64,000 bases of DNA from CALFML01 sp044222245 (GTDB taxonomy: Bacteria; Myxococcota_A; Polyangia; Palsa-1104; JAEUJZ01): NCBI GenBank assembly GCA_044222245.1, contig JBGANQ010000001.1, forward strand, positions 124,001 to 188,000, given 5' to 3'. Of the stretch, positions 21,557 through 29,654 are shown piece after piece; positions within the stretch are counted from its first letter, which is position 1, and the number at the start of each line of letters is the position of its first letter. The position numbers were made by a program, and so were the translations under genes. The notes under the pieces were generated by a model that searched no databases, was not told the origin of the DNA, and saw only the letters and a program-made list of their open reading frames with translations.

Positions 21557-22016
21557 CCTGGGCGGCGGTGTCGTAGGCCTCGCGCATCTGGTCGATCATC
21601 AGCTTCTCAATCCTGCCGCCCAAAAGCGGCACCAGGATCTTGACCTCGCCGGCGAACTCGCGCCGACACCGCCCCGGACCAAGCGGCGTGACGTTGAACG
21701 AGGAGCTCATCTGGAACCGCTCCTTCATCAGCATCGGCTCGATGCGCACCGCCATCTTCGAGGTCGCCTTGTCCAGCACGTCATACTCGGTGTAGCCGGT
21801 GTCCTTGATGACCGAGGCGGCCCACGACGGGACCGCCAGCTCGGGCTCCATCCGCTGGGTGCGCCGCACCAGGTTGCCCTCGTCCTTGTGCTCCAGCACC
21901 GTGCGGGTGCGGATCTTCAGGCGCTTGTACAGATCCTCTTCGTAGGGCTTGCTGAAGAACAGGTCCCAGAACCCCTGCGGGTCGATGTCGAAATCATGGG
22001 CGAAGCTAAAGTTCAT
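21516..22016 (-). CDS. SRPBCC/DUF2505-like lipid-binding fold protein
   Basis: A 166-residue cytosolic protein with the helix-grip pattern of the START/SRPBCC superfamily, closest in feel to DUF2505. It has an N-terminal strand (FSFAHDFDIDPQGFWDLFF), a beta-sheet middle (KIRTRTVLEHKDEG, YTEYDVLDKATSKM, GRCRREFAGEVKILVPLLGG) and a long C-terminal helix (IEKLMIDQMREAYDTAAQV). Such folds bind hydrophobic ligands. It lies 55 bases downstream of the PHA-granule-region gene on the same strand, so the two may be co-transcribed. No enzymatic residues are evident. Confidence 0.8.
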   Translation of the reverse strand: MNFSFAHDFDIDPQGFWDLFFSKPYEEDLYKRLKIRTRTVLEHKDEGNLVRRTQRMEPELAVPSWAASVIKDTGYTEYDVLDKATSKMAVRIEPMLMKERFQMSSSFNVTPLGPGRCRREFAGEVKILVPLLGGRIEKLMIDQMREAYDTAAQVTREWVAKQKAPR

Positions 22017-22071
22017 GGGCGTCTCGCCGTCTGCGGGAGTGGTTGGAGGGGGGCGGCCCGGGGCCGGCGGC

Positions 22072-22350
22072 TCAGGCGAAGAGCTTCTTCAGCTCTTCTT
22101 TGATCTTCTCTTCGACCTTGCCCTTGATCGGGGACAGCGCGAACGACAGATCGAGGTTCACCTTGACCTGCGCCGGCTCGATCTTGATCGTGCCCGAGGC
22201 GCCGGTGCGCTCGACCTTGGCCTCGGTGTCGCTGTGCCATTTCGAGGTCAGGCCGTACTTGTCCGAGAGCTCCTTGCTGAGGGCCTCGAGCTTGGTCTTG
22301 GCTTCGGCGGCGGTGACTTTGTGGCTCTGGGTGATCTCTAGCTTGGGCAT
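22072..22350 (-). CDS. Polyhydroxyalkanoate granule-region family protein
   Basis: A 92-residue protein matching the small PHA_gran_rgn family: PKLEITQSHKVTAAEAKTKLEAL at the start, a central beta-strand pair (KVERTGASGTIKIEPAQVKVNLDLSFAL) and a charged helical end. Members lie near polyhydroxyalkanoate genes in other bacteria; their role is unknown. ATG 22350 follows AAGGAG. The open frame extends upstream to 22425 but without protein-like composition. No phaC or phasin gene is in the window. It is divergent from selD. Confidence 0.85.
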   Translation of the reverse strand: MPKLEITQSHKVTAAEAKTKLEALSKELSDKYGLTSKWHSDTEAKVERTGASGTIKIEPAQVKVNLDLSFALSPIKGKVEEKIKEELKKLFA

Positions 22351-22445
22351 GGCCCGTACTCCTTGAGGTCTTTGTAAGGGTGAGATGCGGGGACACAAGG
22401 TCCGCGATGGTGCTGCATATATCATGTGCTAGCCTCGACCGCGAG

Positions 22446-23726
22446 ATGAACAAAATTTCGCCGCCAGCCGAGCCGGACAGCCAGCCCCGCGCGGCCGGGC
22501 TACCAGGTCCGGGCGCAGTGGCAGCCCGGGTCGAGGCCGAGCCCACCCCCGACCCGCGGCTCATCACCCGCTTTGCCTCCTCCGGCGGTTGAGCGGCCAA
22601 GGTGGGTCCGGGCGACCTGCAAGAGATCATGCAAGACGTCCAAGACGCTGCGGGCGTCCAGGACCTCCCCGGCTCCGGTGAGGAGCTGGCGTCGGCGCTC
22701 GCGCCGGCGCCGGGGCAGGAGCTTGCCGGCCCCCCCGCGCTCGCCGGGGTCCGCCGCCGCCGCGACCCCGCGGTGCTCGTGTCCACCGAGACTGGCGACG
22801 ACGCCGGCGTCTATCTTGTCCAGCCCGCCACGCCGGCGGGGGTGGGCATCGTCCAGACCGCCGATTTCATCACCCCGCCGTTTGACGATCCCGAGGGCTA
22901 TGGGCAGATTGCCGCGGCCAACGCGCTCTCGGATGTCTATGCGATGGGCGGGCGGCCGATCTCGGCGCTCAACCTGTGCGTGTTCCCGCCGGCCTTGGCC
23001 GCGACCAGCGCCCGCGCCATCCTGAGCGGCGCCAGCGCCAAGCTGCGCGAGGCGGGAGCGGTGCTGCTCGGCGGCCATACCGTGCGCGGCCCCGAGCTCC
23101 TGTTCGGCCTGGCGGTCACCGGCGTGGTGGCGCCGACCGCCATCTGGCGCAACGTCGGCGCCCGCCCCGGCGATGTCCTTTTGCTCACCAAGCCGCTCGG
23201 CTGCGGGCTGATTGTCACCGGGTCGCGCAAGGGCCTGGTCGCCGACGCCGAGCGCCAGGCCTGCCGCGCCGGCATGGTCAGCCTCAACCGCCGCGCCGCC
23301 GAGGTGCTGGCGCAGTTCGCGGTGCACGCGGCCACCGATGTGACCGGCTTCGGACTGGCCGGCCACGCGCTGGGCATGACGCGACTTGAGGACGTATCGC
23401 TGCACCTGAAGGTGGGCGAGCTCCCGGTGTATCCGGGGGCGCTGGCGCTGGCCGCCCAGGGCGTGACCTGCGGCGGCGCCAAGAGCAACCGGCGCGCCTA
23501 TAAAGATCGCCTCGCGCTGCAGGGGTCGCTAAGCCCTGCTTATGAGGAGCTGATCTTTGATCCGCAGACCTCTGGGGGCCTCTTGTGCGCGCTCGCTGCC
23601 GCCGACGCCGAGCCGGCGCTCGCGGCGCTGCGCGCCGCCGGGGTGCAGGCCTGCCGGATCGGCGAGGTCGGGGCGCGCGCGGCCGCGGCGCTGGTGGTGT
23701 ACGGCGATGCGGGGGCGGGTCGCTGA
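22446..23726 (+). CDS. selD: Selenide, water dikinase with in-frame UGA (Sec49)
   Basis: SelD makes selenophosphate from selenide and ATP for Sec-tRNA and selenouridine synthesis. The main frame after the TGA (22602 onward) contains VSTETGDDAGVYLV, the substrate loop TADFITPPFDDP, GGHTVRGPELLFG, ATDVTGFGLAGHA and FDPQTSGGLL. A conventional gene finder would start it at GTG 22602 and lose the active site. Reading from ATG 22446 through TGA 22590-22592 gives PRLITRFASSGG-U-AAKVGPGDL. This matches the family's RLT...G(C/U)xxK N-terminus, with Sec49 at the catalytic Cys/Sec position and the ATP-contacting Lys at 52. The translated product is 426 residues. The first ATG could also lie slightly upstream, because the frame is open to 22380. 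Confidence 0.93.
22593..22630 (+). promoter_or_regulatory. Candidate bacterial SECIS element
   Basis: Bacterial selenocysteine insertion needs a stem-loop just downstream of the UGA that binds SelB. Seven bases after the TGA (22592), AGGT (22600-22603) can pair with ACCT (22615-22618), leaving a loop that contains GGTCC. This recalls the GGUCU loop of the E. coli formate dehydrogenase element. The stem is short and was judged by eye, so only the position, not the exact fold, is supported. Confidence 0.4.
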
Positions 23727-23980
23727 GCCCCGCCGGTGTCGTCGGGCGCCTCGCCTCCGACGGCACGCAAGAACGCCACACGGGCCGCACCAAGCCGCCC
23801 CATTGTGGTCATGGTGAACGGCGCGCGGGACGCCCGCGGCTCGGGCTCACCGTCGCTCAGCTCTGACTGCGACGGGCGCCAGGCGGCTGGCACGCCGCCT
23901 GCTGAGGTGTCCGGTCAAGCGAGCGGCCCGCCCCAAAGTGGCCGCGAAGAGCTCAAACCCGATTACTCAGGAGAACTCCC
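23727..23980. other. Intergenic region
   Basis: 254 bases between selD and the AKAEK-repeat gene. I see no frame with protein-like composition and no RNA gene. The last 40 bases hold GAAGAGCTC and AGGAGAA; the latter is the ribosome site of the repeat gene. Confidence 0.5.
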
Positions 23981-24361
23981 ATGAAGATTACGAAGCTCGT
24001 GCTTGGTGTCGCCGCCGCTCTCGCTCTGGCCGCGGGTCCCGCCGGCGCTCAGGACAAGAAGGCCGCCAAGGCCGAGAAGATCGAGGCCAAGGCCGACAAG
24101 GTTGAGGCCAAGGCCGAAAAGGCTGAGGCCAAGGCCGACGCCAAGGCCGCCAAGGCCGAGAAGGTCGAGGCCAAGGCCGACAAGGCCGCCGCCAAGGCCG
24201 AGGCCACTGGCAATGAGAAGGCCGCCGCCAAGGCCGAGAAGGTCGAGGCCAAGGCCGACAAGGCCGAGCACAAGGCGGAGAAGGCCGGCCGCAAGGCGGG
24301 CAAGGCCGAGGCCAAGGCCGAGAAGGTCGAAGCCAAGGCCGCTGCCGCCGCCGGCAAGTAA
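23981..24361 (+). CDS. Secreted Lys/Ala/Glu repeat protein
   Basis: A 126-residue protein. A clean Sec signal peptide (KLVLGVAAALALAAGPAGAQ) should be cleaved before DKKAAK. The mature 100 residues consist only of degenerate seven-residue units of the type AEKVEAK and ADKAEAK, with almost no aromatic or branched residues. This predicts a long amphipathic, highly charged helix or disorder, reminiscent of LEA-like or histone-H1-like repeats. Codon use is dominated by AAG GCC GAG, so the DNA itself is repetitive. ATG follows AGGAGAA. A strong terminator lies about 60 bases after the stop, so it is monocistronic. No homologue family is asserted. Confidence 0.8.
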   Translation: MKITKLVLGVAAALALAAGPAGAQDKKAAKAEKIEAKADKVEAKAEKAEAKADAKAAKAEKVEAKADKAAAKAEATGNEKAAAKAEKVEAKADKAEHKAEKAGRKAGKAEAKAEKVEAKAAAAAGK

Positions 24362-24423
24362 CCTCGTCGGTACGGGGGCCGCTCGCGGTCCCCGCGCTGC
24401 TGGCTCCAGCTACGCAAAGCACC

Positions 24424-24456
24424 GGGCCCCGGGGGCAACCTCGGGGCCCTTTTTTT
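24424..24456 (+). terminator. Rho-independent terminator
   Basis: GGGCCCCG (24424-24431) pairs perfectly with CGGGGCCC (24442-24449) around a ten-base loop and is followed by seven T. It ends transcription of the AKAEK-repeat gene and also separates it from the convergent pseudouridine synthase gene. Confidence 0.9.
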
Positions 24457-24467
24457 GCCCGCCGGGC

Positions 24468-25478
24468 TTACAGGGCGAGCAGGGCGGCGAGCAGCTGCTG
24501 GCGAGCCGCGGGCAGCGGCGCCTCGACGGCGATCCGGGCGCCGGCAGCGGCCTGCGGGTCCAGGGCGGGGAAGCGCAGCCGAGCGGCGTGCAGGAAATAG
24601 CCCGGGGCGCCCGCCAGCGTCGCGGGCGCATCCGCCAGGTCGAGCGGCCCGAGGTCCTGCGGGCGCGGGCCGCCGTACAGCTCATCGCCGACCAGCGGCA
24701 GCCCCAGGTGCGCCAGGTGGGCGCGAATCTGGTGGCGCCGCCCGGTCTGCGCCTGGGCCTGCAGCAGCGTGAAGCGCCGCCCGCGCGACAGGACGACAAA
24801 CCGCGTGTAGGCATCCTGGGCGTCCCGGCGGTACATCTGATCCGGCGTCGCGGCGACCTGCACCCGGCGGTGACCGTCGGGGCCGCCGCCCGCGAGCAGC
24901 GGCAGCGCCAGCTCGAACTCGTCCTGGGTCGGCACCCCGGCGACCAGGGCCAGGTATTCCTTGTCGACCTGACCGGCGGAAAAAGCCGTTCGCAGCGCCT
25001 GCCAGGCGGCCGGGGTGCGCGCCGCGGCCAGCGCCCCGGTGGTGAAGGTGTCCAGGCGGTGGCCCAGGCCCCCCTCGCGCGGGCTATCGCTGGCGCGCGC
25101 GCACTCGGGGTAGCGGGCGACCAGGGCGTTGGCGACCGTGCCAAGCTCACCGGGGCGCAGCGGGTGACACGCCAGGCCGGCGGGCTTGTTGAGGACGACC
25201 ACGGCGGCGTCCTGGTAAAGGACGGTGAGCGGCAGCTCGGGCTGCGGCTGCGGGGGCGTCCGCTGCGGATCGAGCGGCGGGGCGCGCAGCTCGACCCGCT
25301 GCCCGGCGGCCAGCACCTCGCCCTTTTTGCCCACCCGGCCATCGAGCAGCACCTGCCGCTCGCTGAACAGGCGCAGCGCCGCCCCGCGCGACAGCCCGGT
25401 CCGCTCGGCGACAAAAGAGTCCAGGCGGCAGCTCTGCTCGGCGGCGGCGACGACAAAGGTTCTGGCTTGATCGGTCAC
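24468..25478 (-). CDS. RluA-family pseudouridine synthase
   Basis: A 336-residue enzyme that isomerises uridine to pseudouridine in rRNA or tRNA. Residues about 15-75 form an S4-like RNA-binding domain (RLDSFVAERTGLSRGAALRLFSERQVLLDGR). The catalytic domain (about 90-310) has LNKPAGLACHP, the catalytic-Asp motif GHRLDTFTTGAL (normally HRLDxxTSG), GQVDKEYLA and ETGRRHQIRAHL-like QTGRRHQIRAHL. The variation T-F-T-T-G in place of T-S-G is mild. Which RNA position is modified cannot be told. It is 14 bases downstream of moeA on the same strand. Confidence 0.93.
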   Translation of the reverse strand: MTDQARTFVVAAAEQSCRLDSFVAERTGLSRGAALRLFSERQVLLDGRVGKKGEVLAAGQRVELRAPPLDPQRTPPQPQPELPLTVLYQDAAVVVLNKPAGLACHPLRPGELGTVANALVARYPECARASDSPREGGLGHRLDTFTTGALAAARTPAAWQALRTAFSAGQVDKEYLALVAGVPTQDEFELALPLLAGGGPDGHRRVQVAATPDQMYRRDAQDAYTRFVVLSRGRRFTLLQAQAQTGRRHQIRAHLAHLGLPLVGDELYGGPRPQDLGPLDLADAPATLAGAPGYFLHAARLRFPALDPQAAAGARIAVEAPLPAARQQLLAALLAL

Positions 25479-25492
25479 TTTACACCGGCACT

Positions 25493-26782
25493 TTATACAG
25501 GTTGCAGCAGCGAGGCCAAGACGGTCGCCCCCGCCGGCAGCGCCGCCGGCCCGGGCGGCACATGCAGCAGCGCGTTGACCCCGACCATCGAGCGCAGCAT
25601 CCCCGAGCCCTGGTGCCGCGGCGCCCGCCCGAGCAGCACCGCCGGCTCATCGGCCGAGCGGCTGACCAGGGCGCGCATGAAGTGCAGCCGGTGGCGATCG
25701 GGCAGGATCGGCTCGACGAGCCGCACCGGGACAAGCGGCCGCTGCAGCGCCGCCCCGTCGAACCCGAGCAGCCGACGCAGGGCCGGCCGCACGAACAGCT
25801 CGAAGCTGACCATCGACGACGCCGGGTTGCCGGGCAGCCCGAACACCATCACCTCGGGCCCGCCGGCGCCGGGCGGCAGCAGCAGGAACTGCAGCGGCTT
25901 GCCGGGCCGCATCGCCACCTTGGAGAACTGCTCGGTCGCCCCGAGCAGGGCCAGGGCCTCGCGCACGTAGTCGAACTCGCCCACCGAGACCCCGCCCGAC
26001 GAGATCACCACGTCGGCGCGCGCCGCCTCGGCAAAGCAGGCGGCGATGGCCTGGCGATCATCGGCGGCGATGGGCAGCACCCGCCCCACTGCCCCGACCT
26101 CGGTCACCTGGGCGAGCAGCGCGTGGGCGTTGCTGTTGACGATCTGCCCCGGCCCCGGCGCCACGTCCGCGGTCACCAGCTCGTCCCCGGTGGAGACGAT
26201 GGCGACCTGCGGGCGCCGGTGGACCTGCACCAGCGTCCGCCCGAGCGCCGAGAGGAGGCCGAGCTCGCCCGGGCCGAGCAGCACGCCGGCCGGCAGCACG
26301 ACCTCGCCGGCGGCGATGTCCTCACCGGCGCGGCGGATGTGCTGCCCGAGCGCCGCGGCGGCGCGGAAGCGCACTGCACCGGCCTGCTCGTCCGCCTCTT
26401 CTTTCATGATCACCGCGTCGGCCCCGGCGGGCAGCGGCGCCCCGGTCATGATGCGCACCACCGTCCCCGGGGCCAGCGGCTCTGTCGCCGGGTGGCCGGC
26501 GGCGATGACTCCGACCACCGGCAGCGGCTGGCCGACCTGGACCTCGGCGGCGCGCACCGCGTACCCGTCCATGGCCGAGCTGTCCCACGGCGGCAGCCGG
26601 CGCCCCGCGGTCACCGGCTCGCGCAGCACCCGCCCGAGCGCCGCCCCCAGCTCGACCACCTCGCCCGCCAGCGGGCGACAGCGGTGCAGGATAAGGGCCA
26701 GCGCCGCTTCCGGAGACAGCAGCTCCGGCACCACGGCTGCAGGCAGGGGCTTGTCGCCGGCCGGCGAATCAGGAGTGGTCAT
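25493..26782 (-). CDS. moeA: Molybdopterin molybdotransferase MoeA
   Basis: A 429-residue MoeA, which inserts molybdate into adenylated molybdopterin. Motifs are LPPWDSSAMDGYAVR (domain III), VRIMTGAPLPAGADAV (domain I/II), VSTGDEL in the MPT-binding domain, and the ISSGGVSVGEFDYV and GLPGNPASSMVSFE loops. A C-terminal beta-barrel domain IV closes the protein. All signature residues are present. It is transcribed with the pseudouridine synthase downstream; the shared function is unclear. Its presence shows molybdoenzyme use. Confidence 0.95.
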   Translation of the reverse strand: MTTPDSPAGDKPLPAAVVPELLSPEAALALILHRCRPLAGEVVELGAALGRVLREPVTAGRRLPPWDSSAMDGYAVRAAEVQVGQPLPVVGVIAAGHPATEPLAPGTVVRIMTGAPLPAGADAVIMKEEADEQAGAVRFRAAAALGQHIRRAGEDIAAGEVVLPAGVLLGPGELGLLSALGRTLVQVHRRPQVAIVSTGDELVTADVAPGPGQIVNSNAHALLAQVTEVGAVGRVLPIAADDRQAIAACFAEAARADVVISSGGVSVGEFDYVREALALLGATEQFSKVAMRPGKPLQFLLLPPGAGGPEVMVFGLPGNPASSMVSFELFVRPALRRLLGFDGAALQRPLVPVRLVEPILPDRHRLHFMRALVSRSADEPAVLLGRAPRHQGSGMLRSMVGVNALLHVPPGPAALPAGATVLASLLQPV

Positions 26783-26827
26783 GGCTGGCGGTTTTCCTCC
26801 ACCGGCCCTGCTCTGTCAACGACCAAC

Positions 26828-26853
26828 CCGCCGGCCCGCCGGCCCGCCGGCCC
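26828..26853. repeat. CCGCCGGC x3 tandem repeat
   Basis: Three direct copies of an eight-base unit in the 199-base divergent spacer between moeA and the FmdB-like gene. No function is evident; a slippage product is likely. Confidence 0.6.
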
Positions 26854-26981
26854 ACACCCCCCTGGGTACCCAGCTTCTGCTGGGGCGGCCCCCGCGCCGC
26901 GGGCAGCTTGCGGGCTCCTTGCGTGCGCTTGCATGCCGGTTGCAGGTTTGACAAGCGCTGCCTGGGCATTAGGTTCCGGTT

Positions 26982-27248
26982 ATGCCCATCTACGAATACA
27001 GCTGTGAGTGCGGCGCGATCCTGGAGAGCCTGGAGTCCGTCGGCTCGACGCGGCAGCTCTGCGGCGAGCTGTGCAAGCAGGCAAGCCGGGCCGGACTTGC
27101 CGTCATGCCCTCCGGCCAAGGGAAGCTCACCCGGCTGCTCTCGGTCTCTGGCATCCGCGGCGACGGCCACGAGGCCAGAGAGCCGGTCTTCGACCCGGTC
27201 AAGCGCGCCAACCGCCCCGGCTGCGACGACTGCAGCTGCGACAACTGA
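26982..27248 (+). CDS. FmdB-like zinc-ribbon small protein
   Basis: An 88-residue protein starting with MPIYEYSCECGAILE, the near-invariant opening of FmdB-type putative regulators, which carry a zinc ribbon. Here the second half departs from the family: the Cys are at CGAIL, LCGELC and the terminal CDDCSCDN, so a single classical four-Cys ribbon is not obvious. Function is unknown. TTGACA (26948-26953) lies 29 bases upstream; if it is a -35, the transcript would be almost leaderless. Confidence 0.8.
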   Translation: MPIYEYSCECGAILESLESVGSTRQLCGELCKQASRAGLAVMPSGQGKLTRLLSVSGIRGDGHEAREPVFDPVKRANRPGCDDCSCDN

Positions 27249-27382
27249 GCCTCAGGAACCAGCTCCCGTAAATTAGGGTCGGCCAGGAACAAACACGGAA
27301 ACAAACGCACGAGCGAGCGCAGGAGCTGCAAGGAAGCAGACAGTCGCGCCCGTGCGCTCTTTGCCTTTGTGCCGGGCCGTGT

Positions 27383-27398
27383 TACAAGCGCGCTTGTA
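27383..27398. promoter_or_regulatory. 16-bp perfect palindrome at DUF4266 start
   Basis: TACAAGCGCGCTTGTA reads the same on both strands and touches the ATG of the DUF4266 gene at 27398. A dimeric regulator bound there would block initiation. No regulator gene is adjacent. Chance occurrence in GC-rich DNA is possible but unlikely for 16 bases. Confidence 0.5.
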
Positions 27399-27691
27399 TG
27401 TGCCCACAGACAAGCGGCGAAGCGGCCCCGCGGACGACCCTTTGGCGACGGTCCTGGGGGACACTCTGCGGCAGTCGGCTCGGCCTCGCGCTGAGCCTGG
27501 TATTCGTGCTCGCGCTCGCGCCGGCCTGCGCGGTCGTCAAGCCCTACCAGCGCGAGCAGCTGGCCGAGCGCTGCATGGCGCCGGGCCTGGGCGACTCCGC
27601 CGAGCTCAAGTTTCGCTCGCACTGGGAGGGCTCGCGCCACGGGGGTGAGGGCGGCTTCTCGTACGCCAGCGGTGGCTGCGGATGCAACTGA
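27398..27691 (+). CDS. DUF4266 small lipoprotein
   Basis: A 97-residue protein. It has a basic N-region, a hydrophobic stretch (LALSLVFVLALAPAC) with lipobox Cys near 44, then VVKPYQREQLAERCM and a Gly-rich end finishing in GGCGCN, the DUF4266 hallmarks. Members precede DUF3570 genes, as here, where the two overlap by ten bases. In other genomes the set often includes an ApbE flavin transferase and a thioredoxin-like protein; neither is nearby. The role is unknown, possibly electron transfer or envelope assembly. Confidence 0.85.
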   Translation: MCPQTSGEAAPRTTLWRRSWGTLCGSRLGLALSLVFVLALAPACAVVKPYQREQLAERCMAPGLGDSAELKFRSHWEGSRHGGEGGFSYASGGCGCN

Positions 27692-28983
27692 GCGACCGGC
27701 GGCGCGACCCGCGGGCGTGGCAGACGCGGCAGGCGTGGCACTCCGGGCGGTTCACGGGCCTGCGCCGCTGCCTCCCCCTGCTCTTGCTGAGCGTGTTCCT
27801 GGCGGGTCCCGCAGGCGCCGAGCAGATCCCGCAGAACCCGAGCGGCGAGGTCGCCTTTCGCGGCAACTACTGGCGCGACCGCAACACGCGCGTGCTAAAC
27901 CCGACGGTGGATGTCCGCCAGGAGCTGCCGGGCCGGGTCGGCGTCAATGCGCACTACGTGCTCGACGCGATTACCTCGGCCTCGCTGGCCGCCGGCGCCA
28001 ACACCGACCAGCCGTTCACCGAGCTGCGCCACGAGGCAGGCCTGGGCGTCGACGTCCAGCTGCCCGGCAAGACGACCCTGTCGGCCAACTATAGCTACTC
28101 GACCGAGAGCGACTACTTCTCGCACAACGCCGGGCTGCGCGCCAAGTTCAGCATGTTCCAGGACAACTCGACGCTGGTCTTCGGGCTCGACTACGGCCAT
28201 AACACGGTGGGCAAGCGCCTGGGCCCGACCGGCTACCTGATTGAAGGGGTGCTGCAGACGATGCACATGGTCGTTCTGTGGTCGCAGGTGCTGGGCAAGC
28301 GGCTGCTCGGCACCGCCTCGTACGAGCTGACCAGCGCCAACGGCTACCAGAACAACGTCTACCGGCCGGTGCCCGGCGAGCAGACCCTGGAGATCGAGAA
28401 CCTGCCCGGCCAGCGCCTGCGCCACGTCGGCGCGCTGTCGCTGCACGCGATGATCCCGACGCGCTCGACCCTGGTCCCGCACGTCACCCTGCGGCCGGGG
28501 CTGCGCGGCCACTACGACTCGTGGAACCTGCGGGCGCTCAACCCCGAGCTGGCCGCCTACGTGCCCATCGGCCCGGTCGAGCTGCGCGGCCTGTTCAGCT
28601 TCTACACCCAGTGGGACGTCTACTTCTACCGCCACGAGGGGGATGACCTGGCCAACGTCTTTCCCGGCTCGCCTTATTACAAGAGCGCGACGATCCGCGA
28701 GCTCGGCTACTTCACCTCGGACACCAAGCTCGGCACGTACAACACGTATACCGCCGAGCTGCAGCTCAAGTGGCGGCTGACGTTCTTGCGCGGCTCGGGC
28801 CCGATCAGCCAGCGCCTGAGCCGCACCGTCGTCGAGCTCACCGGCGGCATGTGGTTCGCGGATCAGGCGGTGGGCAACCAGTTTGGCATCCCGCTCGCAA
28901 GCGGCGATCCGCGCGGGCCGGCCGGCTGCTCGCTGATCTGCGGGGCCGGCTACGCGAGCCTGGGCCTGTACATTCCGCTGTAG
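27682..28983 (+). CDS. DUF3570 outer-membrane beta-barrel-like protein
   Basis: A 433-residue protein with N-terminal signal (CLPLLLLSVFLAGPAGAEQ), then alternating polar/aromatic strands typical of an outer-membrane barrel: EVAFRGNYWRDRNTRVLNP, VGVNAHYVLDAITSAS, TTLSANYSYSTESDYFSHN. It matches DUF3570. The final residue is a Leu rather than the usual Phe/Tyr/Trp. Coupled to the upstream DUF4266 lipoprotein gene by overlap. A porin or redox-conduit component is possible but speculative. Confidence 0.85.
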   Translation: MQLSDRRRDPRAWQTRQAWHSGRFTGLRRCLPLLLLSVFLAGPAGAEQIPQNPSGEVAFRGNYWRDRNTRVLNPTVDVRQELPGRVGVNAHYVLDAITSASLAAGANTDQPFTELRHEAGLGVDVQLPGKTTLSANYSYSTESDYFSHNAGLRAKFSMFQDNSTLVFGLDYGHNTVGKRLGPTGYLIEGVLQTMHMVVLWSQVLGKRLLGTASYELTSANGYQNNVYRPVPGEQTLEIENLPGQRLRHVGALSLHAMIPTRSTLVPHVTLRPGLRGHYDSWNLRALNPELAAYVPIGPVELRGLFSFYTQWDVYFYRHEGDDLANVFPGSPYYKSATIRELGYFTSDTKLGTYNTYTAELQLKWRLTFLRGSGPISQRLSRTVVELTGGMWFADQAVGNQFGIPLASGDPRGPAGCSLICGAGYASLGLYIPL

Positions 28984-29049
28984 CGCTGCCGGTCCCGCGG
29001 CGCGGCCACCTGGGCCAGATTGAGCAGAGCCTGGCACGCTGCCGGCATG

Positions 29050-29067
29050 CTGCCCGTCTGCGGGCAG
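29050..29067 (+). terminator. Strong hairpin without T-tract
   Basis: CTGCCCG (29050-29056) pairs perfectly with CGGGCAG (29061-29067) across TCTG, 67 bases after the DUF3570 stop. It lacks a T-run, so it could be a Rho-dependent or weak terminator, or 3'-end protection. Confidence 0.4.
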
Positions 29068-29236
29068 GCAGCGGTCAAAAGTGACCAACTTGGCAGACTT
29101 GGACTGCAGTCTTGGCAGTCGCCCGCGGGCCGCATCGGGCAGCGGAGCGCGCGAAAGCCGTGGCGCGGCTGACGGCAGGGCGAAAATCTGCGGGCGTTGC
29201 GCTGGGTTGCACCGATTCTTGCATCAAGTGGCGGTC

Positions 29237-29536
29237 ATGACTCCACGCGCCGTTCCCCCGCCGATTCCTGCAAGCTGCCACTTGCCCGCGCGGCCCGCCG
29301 CGCAGTCCCTCCCCGAGCCGCCGATCCGGCGCTACGCCATGCACTGGCTGCAGCACGCCGCCGCCCGCATCAACAAGCGCCACGAGCGCAGCCAGCGCCA
29401 GCGCCTGCTAACCGAGGCGGTGTTCGGCATCGACCACCTGTTTGATCTAAGCGACATCCCCACCCGACCGCTGCGCCGCATCCGCCCGCTGCACGGCAGC
29501 GACCCCGGCATGCAGCACGGGGTCGGCCGCGCCTGA
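29237..29536 (+). CDS. Small hypothetical protein
   Basis: A possible 99-residue protein. Its second half has protein-like character: a charged amphipathic helix (AAARINKRHERSQRQRLLTE) and VFGIDHLFDLSDIPTRP. An upstream start at 29081 or an internal ATG at 29338 is equally possible. No signal peptide or family is recognised. The codon bias is weaker than in neighbours, so it may be non-coding. Confidence 0.4.
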   Translation: MTPRAVPPPIPASCHLPARPAAQSLPEPPIRRYAMHWLQHAAARINKRHERSQRQRLLTEAVFGIDHLFDLSDIPTRPLRRIRPLHGSDPGMQHGVGRA

Positions 29537-29654
29537 GCCGCGCGCCGCTCCCGGCAAGTCGGGGGTAGGCTGCGCCAGAGCCTTGGCTGTAGAGCTCGCA
29601 AGCGGCTCCCCGTAGCGCTTTACAGCTTGGAAGCGCGCGTGTTACGCGCATCCA

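Noticed and set aside
26948..26976. TTGACA as a full promoter for the FmdB-like gene
   Set aside because: No acceptable -10 at the right spacing, so only the -35-like hexamer is noted within the gene entry.
25502..27007. 501-residue plus ORF opposite moeA
   Set aside because: Arg/Gln/His-rich shadow. moeA on the minus strand has all the family motifs.
27895..29088. 397-residue minus-strand ORF opposite DUF3570
   Set aside because: Antisense shadow. The plus-strand DUF3570 has a signal peptide and barrel strands and overlaps the DUF4266 lipoprotein gene.
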